From Nevskiaceae bacterium (GTDB taxonomy: Bacteria > Pseudomonadota > Gammaproteobacteria > Steroidobacterales > Steroidobacteraceae), in NCBI GenBank assembly GCA_031277355.1, contig JAITMN010000185.1, positions 1 to 5,228 on the forward strand: a stretch of 5,228 bases of DNA, in the 5' to 3' direction. The notes below the pieces were generated by a model, which ran no database searches, had not been told where the DNA came from, and worked only from the letters and a program-made list of their open reading frames with translations. A program made the translations under genes and the position numbers. Shown piece after piece: positions 1-5,228 of the stretch; positions within the stretch are counted from its first letter, which is position 1; each line of letters begins with the position of its first letter.

Positions 1-186
1 GCGATATTGCACCCATCCGGTCGTGCCCCGGCGTCCACCGGAAAGCTCTCCGGTGGATTGCACCGCTGCCTGAAACGACGGATCGGTAAAGGCATGGTTT
101 TCATAGGCGGCGGCGGGAAGCGAAGCGGCTTGCGTTGCCGTGGCGATCAGCAACGCGCCGCCCATCAGCAGCGCGGTGAGCCTCAA
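1..186 (-). CDS. Exported protein of unknown function, N-terminal part (cut by window edge)
   Basis: An open frame runs leftward from the flippase stop to the window edge with no stop codon. Read from the TTG at 186 it gives 62 residues. These begin with Arg, then a hydrophobic core (about residues 5-17, LTALLMGGALLIATA), then a small-residue stretch (TQAAS, PAAA) that fits a Sec signal peptide cut around residues 20-27. The start of the mature part reads YENHAFTDPSFQAAV and then a Gly/Arg-rich stretch ending GTTGWVQYR; I do not recognise the family. The TTG overlaps the flippase stop (TTGA), suggesting translational coupling. A GTG at 195 and an ATG at 165 are in the same frame. The ATG would remove the positive N-region and shorten the hydrophobic core, so I prefer TTG or GTG. 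No strong Shine-Dalgarno is visible. Its place as third gene of a polysaccharide operon suggests an envelope or periplasmic role, for example a glycan hydrolase or a sorted surface protein, but this is inference only. Confidence 0.6.
   Translation of the reverse strand, partial: MRLTALLMGGALLIATATQAASLPAAAYENHAFTDPSFQAAVQSTGELSGGRRGTTGWVQYR
34..57. repeat. Perfect 9-bp inverted repeat inside the exported-protein gene
   Basis: The arms TCCACCGGA (34-42) and TCCGGTGGA (49-57) are exact reverse complements around a 6-nt loop. The hairpin lies in the coding part of the leftward exported-protein gene. No T-run follows on either strand, so it does not look like an intrinsic terminator. It may simply reflect coding sequence (STGELSGG) or act as mRNA structure. 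Confidence 0.5.
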
Positions 187-1505
187 GCGCGCCACAGCGC
201 GGGCCACGTCCACGGCAGCAACAGACGCGACTGCATGCGAAACAGCGGCGGCACGAATATCGCGTTGCTCAGATAAGAAAGGCAGAAGAAGGAAATCACG
301 CCAGCCAGCGCCGCGCCCTGGGCGCCAAGAGAAGGGATCAACAAGAAACCGAGCCCGATATTGGCGACCGCGCCCACTACGTTCTTGTACAGCTTCGCCG
401 GTCCGTGGTTGTGCAACACTATCCATATGTTTTCAATCACGCTGAGGAACACGAATACTATCGACCAACTGTGGATTCGCAATACGCCGCCGGCTTGTGC
501 ATAGCGCTCGCCCAGCAAAAGCCGCACGAGCAGATCAGCTCCCACCGACACGGTCAATGCGATGACCACACCCAGGACGATGATACCCCAGAGCAGGCGC
601 TCGAACATGCGCTGGAATCGGGCGGGATTTTCATTCAAGAGACGCGAAAACACCGGCAGCAACGTCACGGAAGCGCTGGTGGAAAGCACATAGAAGCCTT
701 CAGTGATCGGCAGCACCGCCCCATACAACCCGTTCTGCTCGGCGCTGGACAGTTGCGGCAACAGCACCTGCGCCACGCGCAGACAGACCAGCGTGGCGAT
801 ACCGGCCAGCAAAAAAGGCAGGCTGTCGCGCAGCAGGCTCACGGCCTGGACGCGCGAGAAGGACAGCCTGCTCGACGTGGCGTGTGCGCGAAACGCGATC
901 AGCATCGCGATGGCGAATACCAGGCTCTCCACGACGACCATCGCGCCGAATGCCAACAGACTGGCCGACAGCAGAATCAGCGCAACGCGCGCGGCAGAGC
1001 AGATCAGCAAGGCGCCGAGACGGGATGTGACCGTCAAGCGGCTGTTCAACGTGCTGCGGTACCAATAATCGAAAGTCTCCGCCGATTGGAACACCAATGA
1101 CAGCAACACGATGCAGGTCAGCAGGCGCGCATCCACATCGATTCGCAGCAGCGTCATCGCCACGACGCTGCCCAGGCTCACGATGACCAGCGATGCGGCA
1201 ATGCGCAACCACAGCGCGGTGCCGAGAATGACGCCAGCCTGATCGGGCGCGCGCGCGATGTCGCGCACCGCGATGCCCTCCAGCCCCAGCGAACAGACGA
1301 TGCCGAGAATCGCCGTGAAGGCCATCGCGAAACCCAGATTGCCGTACTGCGCCGGCCCGAAGTAGCGGGCGATCCAGACGGTGACCACCAGGCCAACGAC
1401 AATGCGTATGCCGCGCTCCATCACCAGCCAGCCCATGTTCGAGCCGATGCGCCGAACCAACGGCTTGGCAAGCAGATGCTTCAGCGGCATCAACACCTGA
1501 CGCAT
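183..1505 (-). CDS. Polysaccharide flippase, Wzx/RfbX-like (MOP superfamily)
   Basis: This 440-residue multi-pass inner-membrane protein likely flips lipid-linked oligosaccharide units to the periplasmic face. The sequence shows about 12 hydrophobic segments spread along its length. Its N-terminal region has the family-typical WIARYFGPAQYGNLGFA (44-60), EGIAVRDIAR (76-85) and FDYWYRSTLNSR (145-156); a second half has LLLGERYAQAGGVLRI (329-344) and a late GLGFLLIPSLGAQGAALAGV stretch (384-403). The length matches the usual 400-500 residues. The frame stays open upstream to an ATG at 1655, but those 50 extra residues are non-hydrophobic, lie inside the glycosyltransferase gene and are not family-like. 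The ATG at 1505, 10 bp after the upstream stop, is therefore preferred. Met6 (1490) is an alternative, with AGGTG only 3 nt ahead. It sits between a glycosyltransferase and an exported protein in one leftward unit. The flippase fold is clear; the exact glycan substrate cannot be read. An O-antigen, capsule or exopolysaccharide unit would all fit. Confidence 0.9.
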   Translation of the reverse strand: MRQVLMPLKHLLAKPLVRRIGSNMGWLVMERGIRIVVGLVVTVWIARYFGPAQYGNLGFAMAFTAILGIVCSLGLEGIAVRDIARAPDQAGVILGTALWLRIAASLVIVSLGSVVAMTLLRIDVDARLLTCIVLLSLVFQSAETFDYWYRSTLNSRLTVTSRLGALLICSAARVALILLSASLLAFGAMVVVESLVFAIAMLIAFRAHATSSRLSFSRVQAVSLLRDSLPFLLAGIATLVCLRVAQVLLPQLSSAEQNGLYGAVLPITEGFYVLSTSASVTLLPVFSRLLNENPARFQRMFERLLWGIIVLGVVIALTVSVGADLLVRLLLGERYAQAGGVLRIHSWSIVFVFLSVIENIWIVLHNHGPAKLYKNVVGAVANIGLGFLLIPSLGAQGAALAGVISFFCLSYLSNAIFVPPLFRMQSRLLLPWTWPALWRA

Positions 1506-1515
1506 GGCCCGATGC

Positions 1516-2694
1516 TCACGCGACCGAAGGACTGCGGCGCAAAGCGCTGACCTGTCGCAGCGTGGCGAGCAGACTGTCGCAGGCGGCCTCGATCTGAAAG
1601 TGCTGCTCGAAGCAGCGCCGCGCGCGAACGCGCATCTGCCGGCGCGCAGGTTCATCCATGGTCAGCCATCGGGTCAGCAGATCGCGCGCGCCATCGAGCG
1701 TGTCGGGGGCGATGAGCCCGGCCTCATCGCCGTGAATTTCACGCCAGATGTTCACCTTGTCGGATATCAACACCGGCAATCCGCAGGACAGCGCCTCGGC
1801 CACCGCGATGCCAAAGTTCTCCTGATGTGAAGGCAATATGAACGCTTCGGCGCGATGGAAAGCGCCCCATTTGACATCTCCGCGCAACATTCCGGTCCAC
1901 GTGACACGGCCGGGCATCAGGCTTTCAGCACGGCGCATCAGTTGCGGCTGCTCACCGCCGGTGTCCGGACCGGCCAGCACCAGATGCAGTCGCGGATCGC
2001 GTTGCGCCGCTTCACTGAAGGCATCGATCAGCAGATCGACGCCTTTCTTCGGATGAATACGGCTCAGATACAGCAGCAATCGTTTGTCGCGCAGCGCCGG
2101 ATATTGCGCATCGAACAGCTCGCGCTGCACAGCGGCATTGCCCTGCACTCCGGGCGTGCCAAAAGCCACGACGGCCTCGTTGGCGCGATACAACCAGAAA
2201 CTCTGACGAGCCTGACGCCGCTCTTCTTCGCAGGTGAACAGCACCGCGCTGGCATCGCGCAATACGCGATACTCACCCCACGGCCAGTACAACCATTTCT
2301 TCAAATGCTTCAGCGGATATTCCCGCCGGAACCACGGGTCGAGCATGCCATGGGGATAGACCACATAAGGCACGCCCGTGCCCCGCAGCGCCGCGCGCGT
2401 GGCAAAACCGTGGTACTGCCAAAGCCCATGCACCACCACCGCGTCGAAGCGCCGGGCATTGGCGCGCAACCACTGCGTGAAGCGTGGCGCATAACGGTAA
2501 ACGCCCAGACGGCCCGGCCCGCCGTCGTACACGGGACAGTCGAAGGATTGCGCCCACCCGGAACCCGGCGCATCGAGCGTGGCGATCTCGACCTCGTGCC
2601 CACGCCGCAGCGCGCCGGCGGACAAGCGCCGCATGGCCTCCACCGGCCCGCCTCGCGCCGGATCAAGTGAATCGATTACATCCAGATAACGCAT
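1516..2694 (-). CDS. Glycosyltransferase family 4-type (GT-B fold), polysaccharide assembly
   Basis: A 392-residue soluble or membrane-associated glycosyltransferase, expected to move a sugar from a nucleotide-sugar donor to a growing lipid-linked glycan in the cytoplasm. The N-terminal acceptor domain has DSLDPARGGPVEAMRRL (8-24) with the glycine loop GGP at 15-17, then VVVHGLWQYHG (86-96) and YPHGMLDPWFRREYPLKHLKK (113-133). The C-terminal donor domain begins at about 205 with LLLYLSRIHPKKGVDLLIDAF (206-226), followed by LVLAGPD (238-244). It ends in the EX7E motif, E292 and E300, in PSHQENFGIAVAEALSCGLPV. The Lys pair in HPKKG probably contacts donor phosphates. Length and domain order are normal for a retaining GT-B enzyme of this family. 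The ATG at 2694 is supported by GGAAGAA (2709-2703) at 8 nt and by starting directly at the first beta strand. It is the first gene of the leftward unit and is followed 10 bp later by the flippase. Donor sugar and linkage cannot be deduced. Confidence 0.92.
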   Translation of the reverse strand: MRYLDVIDSLDPARGGPVEAMRRLSAGALRRGHEVEIATLDAPGSGWAQSFDCPVYDGGPGRLGVYRYAPRFTQWLRANARRFDAVVVHGLWQYHGFATRAALRGTGVPYVVYPHGMLDPWFRREYPLKHLKKWLYWPWGEYRVLRDASAVLFTCEEERRQARQSFWLYRANEAVVAFGTPGVQGNAAVQRELFDAQYPALRDKRLLLYLSRIHPKKGVDLLIDAFSEAAQRDPRLHLVLAGPDTGGEQPQLMRRAESLMPGRVTWTGMLRGDVKWGAFHRAEAFILPSHQENFGIAVAEALSCGLPVLISDKVNIWREIHGDEAGLIAPDTLDGARDLLTRWLTMDEPARRQMRVRARRCFEQHFQIEAACDSLLATLRQVSALRRSPSVA

Positions 2695-2702
2695 CGTCCA
2701 GA

Positions 2703-2709
2703 TTCTTCC
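2703..2709 (-). promoter_or_regulatory. Shine-Dalgarno of the leftward glycosyltransferase gene
   Basis: On the minus strand the bases read GGAAGAA, 8 nt before the ATG at 2694. This is the clearest ribosome binding site in the window and supports that start. Confidence 0.55.
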
Positions 2710-2731
2710 ATTTCAGATTCGCAACAAGTCT

Positions 2732-2755
2732 CCGGTAACATAGCCATGTTATCGG
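2732..2755. repeat. Near-perfect inverted repeat, possible operator or leader hairpin
   Basis: The arms CCGGTAACAT (2732-2741) and ATGTTATCGG (2746-2755) are complementary at 9 of 10 positions around a 4-nt spacer AGCC. The single mismatch becomes a G-U wobble in plus-strand RNA, giving a full 10-bp stem in that direction. It sits near the middle of the divergent intergenic region and overlaps the candidate -10 elements, which is where an operator shared by two divergent units would lie. No T-run follows, so termination is unlikely. Function is inferred from position only. Confidence 0.55.
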
Positions 2756-2793
2756 TCAGCTCGGCGACGAACCGGGGTGCGGTTTGGTTTTGT

Positions 2794-2803
2794 TTTGCGC
2801 AAA
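2794..2803. repeat. 10-bp perfect palindrome just upstream of the WcaI-like gene
   Basis: TTTGCGCAAA is its own reverse complement and ends 10 bp before the preferred ATG at 2814. It could be a small protein-binding site or chance. If translation begins at the TTG at 2784, it lies in coding sequence. Confidence 0.35.
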
Positions 2804-2813
2804 GCGGCGCGTG

Positions 2814-4025
2814 ATGATCGTCGCACTGAATTTCGCGCCGGAATTGACGGGCATTGGCAAGTACGTTGGCGAGATGACCGAGTACTTGACCTCGTCCGGT
2901 TTCGATGTGCGCGTGATCACGGCTCCGCCATACTACCCGGAATGGCGGGTCGGCGAAGGCTACTCCGCCACCGCATGGCGCAAGGAATGTCGCCATGCGG
3001 CAACAGTCTTTCGATGTCCGCTGTATGTGCCCAAGCGCCGCAGCGGCCTGCATCGCATCGTGCATCTGGCCTCCTTCGCGCTATCGAGCCTGCCGGTGAT
3101 TTTCTGGCAGGCAATCCGTTGGCGGCCCGAAGTGATCTGGGTGGTCGAACCCACGCTGGGCTATGTGCCCGCCAGTTGGCTTGCCGGACGGCTCGTGCGC
3201 GCGCGGCTATGGCTGCACGTGCAAGACTTCGAAGTCGACGCCGCCTTTGGCCTTGGACTGGTGCGCTCGGGATTTGCGCGCCGCATCGCGCAGGCCGTCG
3301 AATCGTGGCTGATGCGCCGCTTTGATCGCGTGACCTCCATCTCCGGCAGCATGGTGGCGCGACTGGCCTCCAAGCGCGTGCCTGCCCACAAACTGGGTGA
3401 GTTGCCCAATTGGGTGGATGTGCAGCGCATCCGTCCCGTATCGCGCGAGAATCCGTTGCGCGCCGAACTGGGCATACCCGCTGATCGTCTCGTATTGCTC
3501 TATTCGGGCAACATGGGCGAGAAGCAGGGATTGGAAATGATCGTGGAGGCCGCGCGAAGCTTGGCCGACCACGCTTCGCTGTTGTTTTTGATGTGCGGGG
3601 AAGGCGTCGCGCGCGCGCGCATCGAAAAACTCGCCGCCGGCTTGCCGAACATGCGCTTCATGCCCTTGCAACCGCTTGAACGGCTCAACGAACTGTTGTC
3701 ATTGAGCGACATCCACTTGCTGCCACAACGCGCCGGTATCGAAGATCTGGTGCTGCCGTCAAAATTGACGGGTATTCTGGCAAGCGCCCGCCCGGTGGTG
3801 GCGGCTGCGCCGGCCGATTCGGATCTGGCGCAGGCGGCGGCGGCGGGTGGACTCGTGGTTGCTCCGGGAGACGCAAACGCCTTCGCTGCCGCATTGAAAA
3901 CGCTTTGTGCCGACGCCACGCTGCGCGAACGATTGGGTGCGCAGGGGCGCGCTTACGCAGTGGCGCGTTGGGACAGACAAACCGTGCTGGGAAAATTTTG
4001 CGAAGACCTGAATGCAGTGATGTGA
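2814..4025 (+). CDS. WcaI-like glycosyltransferase (GT4-type, GT-B fold)
   Basis: A 403-residue glycosyltransferase resembling the colanic acid enzyme WcaI, of nearly the same length. It probably transfers a sugar to a lipid-linked exopolysaccharide precursor at the inner face of the membrane. The N-terminus shows the family signature LNFAPELTGIGKYVGEM (5-21) and APPYYPEW (37-44). The middle has WVVEPTLGYVPA (109-120), LHVQDFEVDAAFGLG (134-148) and the domain-hinge motif LPNWVD (197-202). The donor domain has LLYSGNMGEKQGLEMIVEAA (228-247), LFLMCGEG (257-264) and GIEDLVLPSKLTGILASARPVV (308-329), the WcaI form of the donor-site motif in place of the standard EX7E. The ATG at 2814 begins right at the first beta strand. 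A GTG at 2811 and a TTG at 2784 (ten residues longer, MVLFCAKRRV) are in frame, and the TTG has a GGGGTG ahead of it, so the start is uncertain by up to ten codons. The stop overlaps the exosortase ATG by one base (TGATG), so the two are probably co-translated. A wcaI symbol is withheld because the glycan need not be colanic acid. Confidence 0.9.
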   Translation: MIVALNFAPELTGIGKYVGEMTEYLTSSGFDVRVITAPPYYPEWRVGEGYSATAWRKECRHAATVFRCPLYVPKRRSGLHRIVHLASFALSSLPVIFWQAIRWRPEVIWVVEPTLGYVPASWLAGRLVRARLWLHVQDFEVDAAFGLGLVRSGFARRIAQAVESWLMRRFDRVTSISGSMVARLASKRVPAHKLGELPNWVDVQRIRPVSRENPLRAELGIPADRLVLLYSGNMGEKQGLEMIVEAARSLADHASLLFLMCGEGVARARIEKLAAGLPNMRFMPLQPLERLNELLSLSDIHLLPQRAGIEDLVLPSKLTGILASARPVVAAAPADSDLAQAAAAGGLVVAPGDANAFAAALKTLCADATLRERLGAQGRAYAVARWDRQTVLGKFCEDLNAVM

Positions 4026-5228
4026 TGAATGCGGCAGACACCATCGCGATGAAACCTGCGCACGAATACGCCATCTCGCGTGTGCAATGGGCATGGCTCG
4101 GCGTGGCGCTGGCGGTATTGCTGGTGATGTTCTGGAGCACCTTTCAAGTGATCTGGCAGCACTGGCACCGCGAGGAATACAGCCACGGCTTTCTCGTGCC
4201 GCTCATCAGCCTGTTGCTCATCTGGCAGAAACGCCGTCAGTTGCAGCAACTCCCGTTCACCGGCAGTTGGGTGGGCGTGGCATTGGCGCTGGGCGGAGTC
4301 GGCCTGTATTTCGTCAGTCATTACGGCGGACTTGCGCTGATCGACGCCTATGCCTTGGTGATCGTGATCGCGGGCCTGATTCTCGCGGTGATGGGTTGGA
4401 AGGCGTTTGCCGTGATACTGCCCGCCGTGGCGTTGTTGTTCCTGATGGTTCCGCTGCCCACGTTCTTCTTCAACAAGCTCTCCTCGTTCCTGCAATTGAT
4501 TTCCTCGCAATTGGGCGTGGCGGTGATTCGCGCCTTCGATATCAGCGTGTTCCTGCAAGGCAATGTGATCGATCTGGGCAGCTACAAATTGCAGGTGGTG
4601 GAAGCTTGCAGCGGCCTGCGCTACCTGTTTCCGCTGCTGACGCTGGGCATCATCATCGCCTGCGTGGTGCGCCTGCCGTTGTGGATCAAGACCGTGGTGG
4701 TGCTGTCCACGATCCCGGTGACGATTCTGATGAACAGCTTTCGCATCGGCGTCATCGGCCTGCTGGTCGACCGTTACGGCATCGCGCAGGCCGAAGGCTT
4801 TTTGCACGACTTCGAGGGCTGGGCGATCTTCATGGCCTGCTTTGCCGTGCTGATGATCGAAATCTGGGCGCTGGTGCGATTCACCGGCGACAAGCGCTCA
4901 CTGCGCGACATTCTGGCGATCGATTGGCCCGCCGCGCGCCCCGCAACGGCGAGGGTGGATCATCGCGCGATGCACGCGCCGCTGATCGCCGGCGTTGCCG
5001 CCGTAACACTGGGCAGCCTCGGCGCGCTGACGCTGCCCTATCAGCAGGAAATCAAGCCGGAGCGAACCTGGTTCTCGGCCTTTCCGCTGGAGCTGGGCGC
5101 CTGGAGAGGGCACCGCGAGGCGCTGGAAAACGACGTGCTCAGCACCTTGATGCTCGATGACTACATCCTGGCCGACTACGTTTCGGCAGGCGAACCGCCG
5201 GTGAATTTTTACGTCGCCTACTACGCTT
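4025..5228 (+). CDS. xrtD: Exosortase fused to EpsI domain, XrtD-like (C-terminus cut by window edge)
   Basis: The frame opened by the ATG at 4025 stays open to the window end and gives 401 residues. Exosortases are polytopic inner-membrane cysteine enzymes that process exported proteins bearing a C-terminal sorting signal (PEP-CTERM and relatives). The exosortase part (about 20-290) has around eight hydrophobic segments. It also has EEYSHGFLVPLISLLLIW (50-67), FLMVPLPTFFFN (139-150), and the catalytic set: Cys195 in VVEACSGLRYLFP, Arg240 in MNSFRIGVIG and His261 in EGFLHDFEGW. After a linker and another membrane segment (about 318-337), the frame enters an EpsI/DUF3485-type domain with FPLELGAWRGH (353-363), LDDYILADY (377-385) and VNFYVAYYA (393-401). 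The EpsI part is incomplete here. The motifs LGSYKLQVVEACSGLRYLFP and AEGFLHDFEGW, with the fusion, resemble the VPLPA-CTERM-specific XrtD group as I remember it; XrtA is the main alternative, since some XrtA also carry EpsI. The start overlaps the stop of the WcaI-like gene by one base; Met9 (4049) is a weaker alternative. All triad residues are present, so it should be active. Confidence 0.9.
   Translation, partial: MNAADTIAMKPAHEYAISRVQWAWLGVALAVLLVMFWSTFQVIWQHWHREEYSHGFLVPLISLLLIWQKRRQLQQLPFTGSWVGVALALGGVGLYFVSHYGGLALIDAYALVIVIAGLILAVMGWKAFAVILPAVALLFLMVPLPTFFFNKLSSFLQLISSQLGVAVIRAFDISVFLQGNVIDLGSYKLQVVEACSGLRYLFPLLTLGIIIACVVRLPLWIKTVVVLSTIPVTILMNSFRIGVIGLLVDRYGIAQAEGFLHDFEGWAIFMACFAVLMIEIWALVRFTGDKRSLRDILAIDWPAARPATARVDHRAMHAPLIAGVAAVTLGSLGALTLPYQQEIKPERTWFSAFPLELGAWRGHREALENDVLSTLMLDDYILADYVSAGEPPVNFYVAYYA

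Larger units (their letters stand above)
2695..2813. promoter_or_regulatory. Divergent intergenic region with probable back-to-back promoters
   Basis: About 119 bp separate the two divergent glycosyltransferase starts. The stretch is visibly richer in A and T than the genes around it and carries two dyads, described separately. Since both units point away from it, at least one promoter per strand should lie here. Only weak sigma70-like hexamers are visible: for the plus strand TTCAGA (2712-2717) and TAACAT (2736-2741) at 18 bp spacing, and on the minus strand a TATGTT (2742-2737) that overlaps the same spot without a convincing -35 box. I would not assign exact promoters. If the plus gene really starts at the TTG at 2784, the gap shrinks to 89 bp. 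Confidence 0.45.

Noticed and set aside
405..1100. Plus-strand open frame (231 residues) opposite the flippase
   Set aside because: Composition dominated by Gln, Arg, His and Ala; antisense shadow of the flippase gene, with no family features.
1506..1655. 50-residue N-terminal extension of the flippase from the ATG at 1655
   Set aside because: It lies inside the glycosyltransferase coding sequence, is Arg/Ser/Cys rich and unlike flippase N-termini; the ATG at 1505 after the upstream stop fits far better.
1855..2670. Plus-strand open frame (271 residues) opposite the GT4 gene
   Set aside because: Antisense shadow; the minus strand carries a full glycosyltransferase with GGP loop and EX7E motif.
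3608..3620. 13-nt alternating CG tract, possible Z-DNA or slippage site
   Set aside because: It encodes GVARARIE in a conserved frame and such tracts are common in GC-rich coding DNA; no further support.
4445..4460. VPLPT in the exosortase, resembling a VPLPA sorting signal
   Set aside because: It lies mid-protein at a position where exosortases commonly have a Pro-rich turn, followed by more membrane segments and the catalytic residues, so it is not a C-terminal sorting signal.
3953..4807. Long minus-strand open frame (284 residues) opposite the exosortase
   Set aside because: The translation is rich in His, Gln, Arg and Asp with no hydrophobic core or known motif, as expected for the antisense of a GC-rich membrane-protein gene. 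The plus strand encodes the exosortase triad.

Overview
This GC-rich window reads as part of a chromosomal exopolysaccharide / surface-protein sorting locus of a Gram-negative bacterium, most likely a proteobacterium. The evidence is the codon use (GCG, CGC, CTG rich), tight gene packing, a Wzx-type flippase, and an exosortase fused to an EpsI domain. No species can be named from sequence alone. Five protein-coding regions cover almost everything. I see no tRNA, rRNA, CRISPR array or insertion sequence.

Layout. A leftward unit reads from about 2694 to 1 in the order: GT4-type glycosyltransferase (2694-1516), 440-residue polysaccharide flippase of the Wzx/MATE-like type (1505-183), and the N-terminal end of an exported protein (186-1, running off the left edge). 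These three are spaced by 10 bp and by a stop/start overlap, so they are probably one operon. A rightward unit starts near 2814 with a WcaI-like glycosyltransferase (to 4025). It is followed, with a one-base TGATG overlap, by an exosortase whose C-terminus continues into an EpsI (DUF3485) domain and runs off the right edge (4025-5228). The two units are divergent around a gap of roughly 120 bp that holds an almost perfect 24-nt dyad and a 10-bp palindrome, the only real regulatory candidates.

How they fit together. The two glycosyltransferases would build a lipid-linked glycan on the cytoplasmic side and the flippase would move it across the inner membrane. The exosortase is a polytopic membrane transpeptidase-like enzyme with a visible Cys/Arg/His triad. 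By family knowledge it processes exported proteins carrying a C-terminal sorting signal, in organisms that also make exopolysaccharide. Motifs around the active site resemble the XrtD (VPLPA-CTERM-specific) subfamily more than XrtA, which is a recollection-based judgement. No sorting-signal protein is complete in the window. The exported protein cut at the left edge is the only visible candidate, and its C-terminus is not visible. The locus is best seen as a variant of a known system type rather than a wholly new one.
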